A stretch of 64,000 nt of DNA from an uncultured Oscillospiraceae bacterium (GTDB lineage: Bacteria > Bacillota > Clostridia > Oscillospirales > Acutalibacteraceae): NCBI GenBank assembly GCA_949283785.1, contig CASDTR010000021.1, forward strand, positions 1-64,000, written 5' to 3'. A model generated the notes under the pieces. That model searched no databases and had not been told where the DNA came from. It worked only from the letters and a program-made list of their open reading frames with translations. Positions 41,606 through 51,016 of this stretch are shown piece after piece. The translations under genes and the position numbers were made by a program. The number at the start of each line of letters is the position of its first letter. Position 1 is the stretch's first letter.

Positions 41606-43042
41606 ATGTTTGACAAAATACATGAAGAATGCGGTGTGTTCGGCATTTACAATAAGGACGACCTCAACGTGGCGAACGAGGCGTATTTTGCCCTTTTTGC
41701 CCTTCAGCACAGAGGTCAGGTAAGCTGCGGCATCGCGGTAAACAATGACGGAATAATCGACTGTGAAAAAGGCATGGGCATCGTTCCCGACGTTTTTGAT
41801 GCCGACACTCTCAAAAAACTCACCGTAAACGGCAGGGGAGACATCGGTCTCGGCCATGTCCGCTACTCCGCCGGAAAAGATTCTATTCCCATAAACTCTC
41901 AGCCTCTTGTTATGCGTTATTCAAAGGGCACTTTGGCCATTTCAAATAACGGAAGCCTTGTAAACACAGAAGAGATTAAGCGTGAGCTTCAGACAACAGG
42001 CGCCATTTTCCAGACAAACAGCGACGCTGAGCTTATCGGCTATCTCATTGCAAAGGCAAGGCTTACCGTAGGCAGCGTCGAGGAGGCTATTTCCGTTGCC
42101 ATGAATAAGCTTGAAGGCGCCTACTCCTTCCTTGTGGTTTCTCCCCGCAAGCTTATCGGCGTAAGAGACCCTCACGGCTTCCGTCCCCTTTGCATAGGTA
42201 AGAACGGAAACAGCTATATGCTCGCTTCCGAAACCTGTGCTCTCGACAGCCTCGGAGCTGAGTTCGTCCGTGACGTTAAGCCCGGAGAAATTGTCATCAT
42301 CGACGAAAACGGTATTCGCAGCATCGAGGACCACTGCGGACAGAAAACTTCACTTTGTATTTTTGAGCATGTTTACTTTGCCCGTCCTGATTCCGTAATC
42401 GACGGTGCAAGCGTACATATGGCGCGCCGCATGGCAGGCCGTTATCTTGCCAAGGAGCACCCCGTCGAGGCCGACGTCGTAATCGGCGTTCCCGATTCAG
42501 GTCTTGACGCCGCAATCGGTTATTCAGAGGAGTCCGGCATTCCATTTGCCTTCGGTTTCATCAAGAACCGCTACATAGGCAGAACCTTCATTCAGGAGAC
42601 TCAGGAGCAGAGAGAGAGAAGCGTTCACATAAAGCTCAATCCTCTTTCGGCGGCCGTAAAGGGCAAGAGAGTTGTCATGATAGACGACTCCATCGTAAGA
42701 GGCACCACCAGCGCTCACATCGTTGAACTTCTCAGAAAGGCAGGAGCAACTGAGGTTCATATGCGTATTTCCTCACCGCCCTTCCTCAATCCCTGCTACT
42801 TCGGCACGGACATCAGCTCCCGCGAATACCTTATCGCCTGCCGCCTCACTCTCGATGAAATCCGTCAGGAGATCGGTGCAGATTCTCTGGGCTATTTGAG
42901 CCTTGAAAATCTCCATAAAATCGCAGTGGGTTCAAAGTGCGATTTCTGCGACGCATGCTTCACGGGCAAATATCCCGTAGAAATTAAAGATTCCATATTT
43001 GAAGATAAATTCAGCAAGAAAATAAACGAGTCCAAGAAATAA
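41606..43042 (+). CDS. purF: Amidophosphoribosyltransferase
   Basis: First committed step of purine synthesis, PRPP plus glutamine to phosphoribosylamine. 478 residues. A short propeptide (MFDKIHEE) precedes the nucleophile Cys of ECGVFGIY. The Ntn glutaminase domain covers about 9-230 ([13 protein letters not shown]). The PRPP loop is [18 protein letters not shown]. The C-terminal [13 protein letters not shown] with an earlier Cys marks the [4Fe-4S] B. subtilis-type enzyme. ATG 41606 follows TTGGAGGCTGATAAAT. Confidence 0.96.
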   Translation: MFDKIHEECGVFGIYNKDDLNVANEAYFALFALQHRGQVSCGIAVNNDGIIDCEKGMGIVPDVFDADTLKKLTVNGRGDIGLGHVRYSAGKDSIPINSQPLVMRYSKGTLAISNNGSLVNTEEIKRELQTTGAIFQTNSDAELIGYLIAKARLTVGSVEEAISVAMNKLEGAYSFLVVSPRKLIGVRDPHGFRPLCIGKNGNSYMLASETCALDSLGAEFVRDVKPGEIVIIDENGIRSIEDHCGQKTSLCIFEHVYFARPDSVIDGASVHMARRMAGRYLAKEHPVEADVVIGVPDSGLDAAIGYSEESGIPFAFGFIKNRYIGRTFIQETQEQRERSVHIKLNPLSAAVKGKRVVMIDDSIVRGTTSAHIVELLRKAGATEVHMRISSPPFLNPCYFGTDISSREYLIACRLTLDEIRQEIGADSLGYLSLENLHKIAVGSKCDFCDACFTGKYPVEIKDSIFEDKFSKKINESKK

Positions 43043-43062
43043 GAAAAGGGAGGATTTTACAA

Positions 43063-44094
43063 ATGGAAAGCTTCAGCAAGAGCTACAAGGATGCAGGCGT
43101 TGACGTTACCGCCGGCTACAAATCCGTAGAGCTTATCAAGTCCCATGTCGAGAGGACAAAAATCCCCGGAGTCATGTCTGCAATCGGCGGCTTCGGCGGA
43201 ATGTTCGCCCCCGATATGACGGGCATCGCAAACCCCGTTCTCGTCTCAGGCACCGACGGAGTGGGCACAAAGCTTAAAGTGGCGTTCCTTATGGATAAAC
43301 ACGATACGGTAGGTATCGACTGTGTCGCCATGTGTGTAAACGACGTTGCCTGCTCGGGAGCGAAGCCTCTTTTCTTCCTGGACTATGTTGCGGTGGGAAA
43401 GAACTATCCCGAGAAGATAGAGCAGATAGTGAAAGGCGTAGCTGAAGGCTGCGTACAGGCAGGCTGCGCACTCGTAGGCGGCGAGACCGCCGAGATGCCC
43501 GGCTTTTATCCCGTTGACGAATATGACCTGGCCGGCTTCTGCGTAGGTATGGGTGACAGAGATAAACTTGTTGACGGAAAAAATCTCCGTGCCGGTGACG
43601 CTCTTATAGGCGTTGAGTCCTCGGGTCTTCACTCAAACGGATTTTCACTTGTAAGAAAGGTATTCCGCATAACCGAGGAGCGTTTAAAGCTTCACATGAA
43701 CGATCTGGGCAAAACTCTCGGCGAAGAGCTGCTCACTCCCACAAAGATATATGTAAAGCCTCTTCTCGAGCTCATGTCAAAGGTTGACGTTCACGCAATT
43801 TCACATATTACGGGCGGCGGCTTCTATGAGAATATTCCCCGTATGATCGAGGGCGACCTGACTGCCGTTATAGAAAAGAGCAAGATTCCCGTAAAGCCCA
43901 TTTTCAAAATCATTCAGAACGAGGGTATCCCCGAGAGAGATATGTTCAATACATTTAATATGGGTATCGGCCTTTGCATAGCGGTAGCTTCCGACAAAGC
44001 CGACGAGGCTGTAAGGATACTCGAAAGCTGCGGCGAGAAAGCTCATATCATCGGTGAGATGAAGCAGGGCGAAAAGGGTATAGAGTTATGCTGA
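43063..44094 (+). CDS. purM: Phosphoribosylformylglycinamidine cyclo-ligase (AIR synthetase)
   Basis: ATP-dependent ring closure of FGAM to AIR. 343 residues: [34 protein letters not shown] (ATP loop), [49 protein letters not shown] and [13 protein letters not shown]. The gene starts 20 nt after purF behind GGGAGGATTTTACAA and overlaps purN by 7 nt. Confidence 0.96.
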   Translation: MESFSKSYKDAGVDVTAGYKSVELIKSHVERTKIPGVMSAIGGFGGMFAPDMTGIANPVLVSGTDGVGTKLKVAFLMDKHDTVGIDCVAMCVNDVACSGAKPLFFLDYVAVGKNYPEKIEQIVKGVAEGCVQAGCALVGGETAEMPGFYPVDEYDLAGFCVGMGDRDKLVDGKNLRAGDALIGVESSGLHSNGFSLVRKVFRITEERLKLHMNDLGKTLGEELLTPTKIYVKPLLELMSKVDVHAISHITGGGFYENIPRMIEGDLTAVIEKSKIPVKPIFKIIQNEGIPERDMFNTFNMGIGLCIAVASDKADEAVRILESCGEKAHIIGEMKQGEKGIELC

Positions 44095-44714
44095 AAATAG
44101 CTGTGCTTGTCTCCGGCGGAGGCACAAACCTTCAGGCTCTCATTGACGCCGAAAGGGGCGGAAAAATCAAAAACGGAACAATCGTCAAGGTCATCGCCAG
44201 CAAAGACGGAGCTTATGCCCTGACCCGAGCCGCAAACGCAGGAATTGAAACTGCCGTTGTGGCGAGGAAATCCTTTGAGAATCCCGACGACTACGACAGG
44301 GCTCTCCTTGCGGAAATTGAAAAATGCGGTGCAGACCTTGTGGTACTTGCAGGTTTCCTTTCTATTCTCGGCGAAACCGTTATATCAAAATATGAAAATA
44401 AAATCATAAATATCCATCCTTCACTTATACCCTCCTTTTGCGGAAAGGGCTGTTACGGACTTAAAGTTCACGAAATGGCCCTTGAAAAAGGCGTCAAGGT
44501 GACGGGCGCAACGGTTCACTTTGTAAATCTCATTCCCGACGGGGGAGCCATAATCCTCCAGAAAGCGGTTGAGATTAAAAACGGCGATACCCCCGAGGTC
44601 TTGCAGCGCAGGGTAATGGAAGAGGCCGAATGGGAAATTCTACCCAAAGCCGTATCCCTTTTCTGCGAGTGCAAAATCAAGGTTACGGGAAACACCACCG
44701 TCGTGGAAGACTGA
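44088..44714 (+). CDS. purN: Phosphoribosylglycinamide formyltransferase
   Basis: 10-formyl-THF-dependent formylation of GAR. 208 residues. [16 protein letters not shown] is the phosphate loop, and [23 protein letters not shown] holds the catalytic Asn and His, with Asp in [10 protein letters not shown]. In the family the middle motif is usually SFPGKG; SFCGKG is common in Clostridia. Its start lies inside the purM end, so translation is coupled. Confidence 0.94.
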   Translation: MLKIAVLVSGGGTNLQALIDAERGGKIKNGTIVKVIASKDGAYALTRAANAGIETAVVARKSFENPDDYDRALLAEIEKCGADLVVLAGFLSILGETVISKYENKIINIHPSLIPSFCGKGCYGLKVHEMALEKGVKVTGATVHFVNLIPDGGAIILQKAVEIKNGDTPEVLQRRVMEEAEWEILPKAVSLFCECKIKVTGNTTVVED

Positions 44715-44751
44715 GCGAAAAAAATAATTTAAATATACAGGAGGCAGAGCC

Positions 44752-45465
44752 ATGCAGGTTGCTGATTTGAAAAATTATCTTTCCTCAAACGAATATCCGG
44801 GAAGAGGCGTGCTCATAGGCAAAAGTGAGGACGGCAAAAACGCCGTTATCGTTTATTTCATCATGGGCAGAAGCGAAAACAGCCGAAACAGAGTTTTTGT
44901 AACAGAGGATGAAGGAATCAAAACTCAGGCCTTTGACCCGGCGAAGCTTTCCGATCCCTCTCTTATCATTTATTCTCCCGTAAGAGTTTTGGGCAGCAAG
45001 ACCGTTGTTACAAACGGCGACCAGACCGATACGGTCTATGATTTCCTCAAAGAGGGCAAGACCTTCGAGGAGGCTCTCAGAACACGCACCTTTGAGCCCG
45101 ACGGTCCCAACTACACCCCCAGAATTTCGGGTGAAGCCGATATTGCAAAGGGCGAGCTTTTCTATAAGCTTTCCATTCTCAAAAGCGCAAACGGAAATCC
45201 TGAGAGCGTGAGAAGATATTTCTACGAGTACAATTCTCCCGTAAACGGCAGGGGACACATCATCCACACCTACAAGCATGACGGAAATCCCATTCCCTCC
45301 TTCGAGGGCGAGCCTGTTGAGATTGAGCTTAAAGGCGACATCGACTCCCTTACGGAAAAGGTATGGGCGGGACTTAACGAAAACAACAAGGTTTCTCTTT
45401 TCGTCCGCTATATCGACATTGCAACGGGCAAAACCGAGACCAGAATCGTAAATAAAAACAAATAA
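44752..45465 (+). CDS. purO: IMP cyclohydrolase, PurO type
   Basis: Last step of IMP synthesis, FAICAR to IMP. 237 residues of the IMP_cyclohyd (Ntn-fold, COG3363) family. The start YLSSNEYPGRGVLIGKSEDGKNAVIVYFIMGRSENSRNRVF is characteristic, and PNYTPRISGE and RGHIIHTYKHDGNPIPSF follow. It is unrelated to the cyclohydrolase half of bifunctional PurH. Its position just before a stand-alone AICAR transformylase explains how the pathway is completed. ATG 44752 follows CAGGAGGCAGAGCC. Confidence 0.92.
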   Translation: MQVADLKNYLSSNEYPGRGVLIGKSEDGKNAVIVYFIMGRSENSRNRVFVTEDEGIKTQAFDPAKLSDPSLIIYSPVRVLGSKTVVTNGDQTDTVYDFLKEGKTFEEALRTRTFEPDGPNYTPRISGEADIAKGELFYKLSILKSANGNPESVRRYFYEYNSPVNGRGHIIHTYKHDGNPIPSFEGEPVEIELKGDIDSLTEKVWAGLNENNKVSLFVRYIDIATGKTETRIVNKNK

Positions 45466-45479
45466 CGGAGGAGAAAGAA

Positions 45480-46658
45480 ATGGCAAAAGAGCTTATGCTG
45501 AAATACGGCTGCAACCCCAATCAGAAGCCGTCAAAAATTTTCATGAAGGATTCAAGCGACCTGCCTATCGAGGTTCTCAACGGCAGACCCGGCTACATTA
45601 ACTTTCTCGATGCCTTCAACAGCTGGCAGCTTGTAAGAGAGCTTAAAAAGGCTACGGGAATGCCCTCAGCGGCTTCCTTTAAACATGTAAGCCCCGCAGG
45701 CGCGGCAATCGGCGTTCCCATGAGCGACACCCTTAAAAAGATTTACTTTGTAGACGACCTTGAGCTTTCACCCCTTGCAACAGCTTACGCAAGGGCAAGA
45801 GGCGCCGACAGAATGTCTTCCTACGGCGATTTTATCGCTCTTTCCGAGGTCTGCGACGTTCCCACGGCAAGGCTCATCGCCCGTGAGGTATCTGACGGAA
45901 TCATAGCTCCCGGCTATGAGGACGAGGCTCTTGAGATACTCAAGGGCAAGAGAAAGGGCACATACAATATCATAAAGATCGACGAAAATTACACTCCCGC
46001 TCCCGTTGAGCACAAGGATGTTTTCGGCATCACCTTCGAGCAGGGCAGAAACGAGCTTTCAATAGACGAGAGCCTTCTGGAAAATGTTGTTACGGAAAAC
46101 AAAAACATTCCCCCCGAGGCAAAGAGAGATCTTCTTATTTCCCTTATCACCCTTAAATATACCCAGTCAAACTCCGTCTGCTATGTAAAGGACGGACAGG
46201 CTATCGGCGTAGGCGCGGGACAGCAGTCAAGAGTTCACTGCACACGTCTTGCAGGCAATAAGGCCGACGTATGGTATTTAAGACAGCATCCCAAGACCTT
46301 GGGACTTAAATTCAAGGCCGACATCCGCCGCCCCGACAGAGACAACACCATCGACGTATACGTTTCCGACGATTATATGGACGTTCTCGCCGACGGCATT
46401 TGGGAGAATTTCTTTGAGGAGAAGCCCGAGCCGCTGACAAAGGAAGAGAAGAAGGAGTGGCTTGCCACAATGAGCGGAGTTGCTCTCGGTTCAGACGCTT
46501 TCTTCCCCTTCGGCGACAATATCGAGAGAGCGAAGAAGAGCGGCGTTGAGTATATTGCCCAGCCCGGCGGTTCAATTCGCGACGATAATGTTATAGAAAC
46601 CTGCAACAAATATTCAATGGCAATGGCGTTTACGGGAATCCGCCTTTTCCATCACTGA
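45480..46658 (+). CDS. purH: AICAR transformylase, stand-alone (PurH C-terminal domain only)
   Basis: Transfers a formyl group from 10-formyl-THF to AICAR. The 392-residue protein aligns with only the second domain of PurH: MLKYGCNPNQKPSK, LNGRPGYINFLDAFNSWQLV, SFKHVSPAGAA (with the key Lys-His), YGDFIALSE, and GVGAGQQSRVHCTRLAG. The N-terminal cyclohydrolase domain of the usual 510-residue PurH is absent; purO just upstream replaces it. ATG 45480 follows GGAGGAGAAAGAA. Confidence 0.93.
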   Translation: MAKELMLKYGCNPNQKPSKIFMKDSSDLPIEVLNGRPGYINFLDAFNSWQLVRELKKATGMPSAASFKHVSPAGAAIGVPMSDTLKKIYFVDDLELSPLATAYARARGADRMSSYGDFIALSEVCDVPTARLIAREVSDGIIAPGYEDEALEILKGKRKGTYNIIKIDENYTPAPVEHKDVFGITFEQGRNELSIDESLLENVVTENKNIPPEAKRDLLISLITLKYTQSNSVCYVKDGQAIGVGAGQQSRVHCTRLAGNKADVWYLRQHPKTLGLKFKADIRRPDRDNTIDVYVSDDYMDVLADGIWENFFEEKPEPLTKEEKKEWLATMSGVALGSDAFFPFGDNIERAKKSGVEYIAQPGGSIRDDNVIETCNKYSMAMAFTGIRLFHH

Positions 46659-46679
46659 TAAAAGAGGAGGCTGTTTACC

Positions 46680-47942
46680 GTGAAAATACTTATGGTAGGC
46701 TCAGGCGGACGCGAGCACGCCCTTATCCGCAAGCTTCTTGAAAGCGAAAAGGTAGAAAAAGTATACTGTGCCCCCGGCAACGGAGGAATTTCCTGCGACG
46801 CCGAGTGTTTCCCCGTGGGAGCCATGGACATCGGCGGCATGGTCGCCCTTGCGAAGGACCTTAAAGTTGACTGCGTTTTTGTAGCCCCCGATGATCCCCT
46901 TGCGGCGGGTATGGTTGACGCAATGGAGAAAGAGGGCATCAGAGCATTCGGCCCCCGCGCCAACGCCGCAATCATTGAAAGCAGCAAAGTCTTTTCAAAG
47001 AACCTTATGAAGAAATATTCTATCCCCACGGCGGGATATGAAGTTTTTGAAAATTCAAAGGACGCTCTCAGCTATATAAAAGCGCAGAACAAATATCCCG
47101 TTGTCATCAAAGCCGACGGCCTCGCCTTAGGTAAGGGCGTCATTATCGCTCAGAACGAAAGGGAAGCCAAAGACGCCGTTCACACAATCATGGACGACAA
47201 GAAATTCGGCGCTTCAGGCAACAAGGTAGTAATCGAAGAGTTCATAACAGGACCCGAGGTATCGGTTCTGGCCTTTACCGACGGAAAATGCGTAAAGCCC
47301 ATGGTTTCCTCAATGGACCATAAGAGAGCCTATGACGGAGACAAAGGCCCCAACACGGGCGGAATGGGAACAATCAGTCCCAACCCCTATTACACCGAGG
47401 AAATTGCCGACAGATGCATGAAGGAAATTTTCCTTCCCACAATAGAGGCCATGAACAAAGAGGGAAGAACCTTTAAAGGCTGCCTTTATTTCGGCCTTAT
47501 GCTCACTGCCGACGGTCCTAAGGTGATCGAGTACAACGCCCGTTTCGGTGACCCCGAAACTCAGGTAGTGCTTCCGAGACTTAAAACTCCTCTTTGCGAC
47601 ATTGTGGACGCTGTTATCGACGAAAAGCTCAGCGATCTCGATATTCAGTGGAGCGACGAGGCCTGCGCCTGCGTTGTAATGGCTTCGGGAGGATACCCTG
47701 CATCCTATCCCAAGGGCATTGAGATAAAGGGTCTCGACGAAAAGGGACAGGTTGAGGGAGCCTGTGTTTTCCATGCGGGAACGGCTCTCGAAGACGGAGT
47801 GTTCAAAACTGCGGGCGGCAGAGTTTTAGGTGTTACGGCCCTCGGTGCAGACCTTAAAGAAGCTCTTGATAAAGCTTATAAAGGGGTAAAGAAAATAACC
47901 TTTGAAGGAGCCCATTACCGCACTGATATCGGTAATAAATAA
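46680..47942 (+). CDS. purD: Phosphoribosylamine-glycine ligase (GAR synthetase)
   Basis: ATP-grasp enzyme joining phosphoribosylamine and glycine. 420 residues: MKILMVGSGGREHALIRKL, FVAPDDPLAAGMVDAM, YPVVIKADGLALGKGVIIA (ATP-grasp), GPEVSVLAFTDGK, NTGGMGTISPNPYY and EYNARFGDPETQVVLPRL. GTG start at 46680 behind AGAGGAGGCTGTTTACC. Last gene of the pur operon. purC, purB, purL/Q/S and purA are not in the window. Confidence 0.96.
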   Translation: MKILMVGSGGREHALIRKLLESEKVEKVYCAPGNGGISCDAECFPVGAMDIGGMVALAKDLKVDCVFVAPDDPLAAGMVDAMEKEGIRAFGPRANAAIIESSKVFSKNLMKKYSIPTAGYEVFENSKDALSYIKAQNKYPVVIKADGLALGKGVIIAQNEREAKDAVHTIMDDKKFGASGNKVVIEEFITGPEVSVLAFTDGKCVKPMVSSMDHKRAYDGDKGPNTGGMGTISPNPYYTEEIADRCMKEIFLPTIEAMNKEGRTFKGCLYFGLMLTADGPKVIEYNARFGDPETQVVLPRLKTPLCDIVDAVIDEKLSDLDIQWSDEACACVVMASGGYPASYPKGIEIKGLDEKGQVEGACVFHAGTALEDGVFKTAGGRVLGVTALGADLKEALDKAYKGVKKITFEGAHYRTDIGNK

Positions 47943-47960
47943 TTCATAATTTGTTAATAC

Positions 47961-47987
47961 AAAAAGCCATCACAAAGATGGCTTTTT
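47961..47987 (+). terminator. Terminator of the pur operon
   Basis: AAAAAGCCATC (47961-47971) pairs with GATGGCTTTTT (47977-47987), 5-nt loop. Confidence 0.88.
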
Positions 47988-48071
47988 AGTTTATAATCAT
48001 ACCAGTGTAAAGTAAGATCGGAACAGGTCTAACGCAGTACGAAAGTGGTGTTTTAGTTAATGGAGAAAAAA

Positions 48072-49589
48072 ATGAGTAAGAAAAAGAGGAACGGGATAAT
48101 TATCGGCAGCGTGGCAGGAGTTCTTGTCGTAGTTTTGCTGATACTTATGTTTGCAATGCCCGACTCAGGAGTATCCGTCAATCTTGTGGAGGTTAAGCCT
48201 CGCGAAATGTCGCAGCATTTCACAACAACGGGTGAAATCATTTCCGACGGTGATACTCGTTACACAATGTACAGCGGTACATTGGTAAAGACCGTAAACG
48301 TAAAAGAGGGAGATACAGTCAAAAAAGGAGACGTCCTTGCTACTTTTGACACCTCTGCAATAAACGCGGAGATTGCAGAAAAGCAGGCTTCCTATTCGAA
48401 GGCTCTCGAATCCTACAACTCTGTTGTAAACGGCAAGGTTACGGCCGAGCAGCAGGTCAAAAATCTCACCGCACAGATAGCTTCCCTTGAAAAGGAAGCC
48501 GAATCCCTTAAAAATGAACTTACCGCAATGAGCGGCACTCTGCCGGAGATTCCCGATGTTGACATTGAAGCTCTGGTCAAGAAGCTGTCACAGATGTCTC
48601 CCGAGGAGCTTCAGGCGGCGCTTACACAGATTCTCAACTCCATGCCCGGCATTGATGAGGGCGCGGATAAAGTAAGCAGCTTTTCAGACAAGATCAGCAA
48701 ACTCATAACCTGTGAAACCGAGCTTCTTCAGCTTAAGGTGCAGAACGAGCTCTTTAAGACCCAGAGCAGCCTTTCCTTTGACGAAATAGTAAAAATGGCA
48801 GTGGATACGGCGAAAGCCGATCTTGACAAAAGCGTAGCCAAGAAGGAGGTCATAGCTGCGGGCTGGGTTGCCGAAAGCGACGGCCTTGTGACAAAGGTGA
48901 GCGTAACTGCGGGAGAGACCTTCGGCTCCGAACAGAGCGACGGATTTGATATGACTTCTCTTCTTTCCATGCTTACAAGCGGAGAAATGGATATGGATAT
49001 GAACTCCATTCTTTCCATGCTGGGCAGTGCAGGTTCAGGCCAGACGGGTATCGTTGTTGCGGACACTTCAAAATATGTAGCCACATTTACAGCAGGCAAA
49101 TACGATATTCTCAAGCTTTCCGTAGGCCAGAAGGCAACGGTTACCACAATGGGCGGAACCTTTGACGGAGAGATTATCTACATCAGTCCTACAGCTACCT
49201 CTGGTTCATCGAGCTCCTTTGATCTGAGCTCTATCACCAGCGGCCTTACAGGCTCCAGCTCTGCGGGCTGCCAGGTAAAGGTTTCAATTGAATCTCCCGA
49301 CAGAAGCGTAATTGAAGGCTTTGACGTTGATATCGATATTGAAATCGGTGAGACAAAGGAGCAGATAGCCATACCCGTAGAAGCACTTATTCCCGATTCA
49401 AAGGCCAGCAGCGTATACGTTTACAACAGCGAGACGGGAACAGTTTCTGTCAGAGAGATAACATTCGGAACCACCGACGATACTTATTATCAGATCGAAT
49501 CGGGACTTCAGGAGGGAGAATTTGTGGTTAAGAATCCTCCCACGACGCTCACGGACGGAGCGAAGGTCAAGGTAGAGAAAAATTCATAA
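48072..49589 (+). CDS. HlyD/MacA-type periplasmic adaptor (efflux membrane-fusion protein)
   Basis: About 505 residues. One N-terminal membrane helix (about 7-27) is followed by a barrel-sandwich start (GTLVKTVNVKEGDTVKKGDVLATFD), a long alpha-helical hairpin with coiled coil (about 95-280), the second lipoyl half (AAGWVAESDGLVTKVSVTAGE) and beta-barrel domains to the end. It probably bridges the MacB-like permease encoded 18 nt downstream. ATG 48072 is better spaced from GGAG than ATG 48060. A Met/Ser/Gly-rich insertion (DMTSLLSMLTSGEMDMDMNS) sits between the barrel halves. Confidence 0.88.
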   Translation: MSKKKRNGIIIGSVAGVLVVVLLILMFAMPDSGVSVNLVEVKPREMSQHFTTTGEIISDGDTRYTMYSGTLVKTVNVKEGDTVKKGDVLATFDTSAINAEIAEKQASYSKALESYNSVVNGKVTAEQQVKNLTAQIASLEKEAESLKNELTAMSGTLPEIPDVDIEALVKKLSQMSPEELQAALTQILNSMPGIDEGADKVSSFSDKISKLITCETELLQLKVQNELFKTQSSLSFDEIVKMAVDTAKADLDKSVAKKEVIAAGWVAESDGLVTKVSVTAGETFGSEQSDGFDMTSLLSMLTSGEMDMDMNSILSMLGSAGSGQTGIVVADTSKYVATFTAGKYDILKLSVGQKATVTTMGGTFDGEIIYISPTATSGSSSSFDLSSITSGLTGSSSAGCQVKVSIESPDRSVIEGFDVDIDIEIGETKEQIAIPVEALIPDSKASSVYVYNSETGTVSVREITFGTTDDTYYQIESGLQEGEFVVKNPPTTLTDGAKVKVEKNS

Positions 49590-49607
49590 CAAAACGGAGG
49601 CAAAACC

Positions 49608-50846
49608 GTGAATATTAAAGAAAATATAAAAATAGCGGTTTTCAGCATCCGCACAAATATGATGCGCTCTCTTCTCACCATGCTGGGAATAATTATAGGC
49701 GTCGCTTCGGTTATCGCCATTATAACTGTCGGTACCGGCGGACGCGACTATATTATCGGCATGATAGAGGATATGGGCGCCAGCGTTGTGAGTATATCCG
49801 TAAAGACCAACGCCGCAACCTCCAGCGATTATATAAATTACGGTGATATTGAAGCCATAAGAAATCTTGAAAGCGTTGAGTATGTTACGCCGGTCACTAT
49901 TTCAATGGGTACAATTGACGCTGAGGGAACCACAGGTATGGGTGCGGCCATAGGCTGCGATGCGGACGTTGCGTCTTTGCTGAAAACCCCCTGTAAATAC
50001 GGAAGATATTTTACTCAGGAGGAGTACGACGCCCAGCGAGCCGTTGCTATCATGGACTCAATGAGCGCAAAGCAGCTTTTCGGTGAGGAAAACTGCGTGG
50101 GCAAATATCTTACCTATACCGTCAGCGGGCGGTCGGTGAAATTTAAAATAATCGGAGTTACCGACGTTGCCGGCAGCTTCGGAATGGATACCGACCAGCT
50201 GAGCAGTATGAGTATGATGGGCAGTATGGGTGTTTCCGGCGGAATGATCATGGCGCCGGGCAACGTAGTTTCTTCCCTTATGGGAAACAGTGATAAGTAT
50301 GAGATGCTGTACATTTCCGCGATTGACGAAAATCAGCTTGACGCTGTGGGAAATACGGCTGCAAACGTACTCATGGCCCGCCACAACAACCATGACAGGG
50401 ACGTATACGCCGTCACAAATATGGCGACATACATTGAGCTTCTCAATACAGTCATCAGCGTTTTCACAACCTTTATAGCGGCGGTCAGCGCCATATCACT
50501 TCTGGTAGGCGGAATAGGAGTTATGAACATCATGCTCGTTTCCGTCACGGAGAGAACAAGGGAAATCGGTATCAGAAAAGCTCTCGGAGCAAAGACCTCC
50601 ACCATTTCTCTTCAGTTCCTGACGGAGTCTGTTATTATCTGTCTTATCGGGGGAGTAATCGGAATCGTGATAGGAATTGTGGGCGCGAAGCTTGTTTCCT
50701 ATATAATGGCAATACCACTTCAGATAAGCGTAATGTCAATTTTCATAGCCATAGGCTTCTCAAGCGCCATAGGCATTTTCTTCGGAATGTATCCCGCCCG
50801 CAAGGCGGCAAAAATGGCTCCCATCGAAGCCCTTCGCAGAGACTGA
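49608..50846 (+). CDS. MacB/FtsX-type ABC transporter permease
   Basis: 412 residues. There is one N-terminal helix (about 15-40, MRSLLTMLGIIIGVASVIAI), a large extracellular MacB periplasmic core domain (about 45-280), then three C-terminal helices containing GIGVMNIMLVSVTERTREIGIRKALGA, the FtsX signature, and the end YPARKAAKMAPIEALR. It acts as a mechanotransmission subunit, and the adjacent HlyD protein is the likely adaptor. The cognate ATPase, normally next door, is absent here. GTG start 49608 behind GGAGGCAAAACC. Confidence 0.9.
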   Translation: MNIKENIKIAVFSIRTNMMRSLLTMLGIIIGVASVIAIITVGTGGRDYIIGMIEDMGASVVSISVKTNAATSSDYINYGDIEAIRNLESVEYVTPVTISMGTIDAEGTTGMGAAIGCDADVASLLKTPCKYGRYFTQEEYDAQRAVAIMDSMSAKQLFGEENCVGKYLTYTVSGRSVKFKIIGVTDVAGSFGMDTDQLSSMSMMGSMGVSGGMIMAPGNVVSSLMGNSDKYEMLYISAIDENQLDAVGNTAANVLMARHNNHDRDVYAVTNMATYIELLNTVISVFTTFIAAVSAISLLVGGIGVMNIMLVSVTERTREIGIRKALGAKTSTISLQFLTESVIICLIGGVIGIVIGIVGAKLVSYIMAIPLQISVMSIFIAIGFSSAIGIFFGMYPARKAAKMAPIEALRRD

Positions 50847-50858
50847 TAAATACAATTC

Positions 50859-50889
50859 ATACCGCTGTCCCGTGACAGCGGTATTTTTA
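50859..50889 (+). terminator. Terminator of the HlyD/MacB-like operon
   Basis: ATACCGCTGTC (50859-50869) pairs with GACAGCGGTAT (50874-50884), 4-nt loop, then TTTTA. Confidence 0.88.
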
Positions 50890-51016
50890 TGTTCATATGC
50901 GTAAATATAAAATTTGTAAGGATTTTACATTTTCGGTGGTTTTTTTCATTGATTTGTGATAAACTGTTTGTGTGCCTTATGAGGCGACTATTTCACAAAC
51001 AGGGAATGATGTATAA

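Noticed and set aside
50290..50478. Alternative-frame ORFs inside the MacB-like permease gene
   Set aside because: They overlap a conserved permease in another frame and lack ribosome sites.
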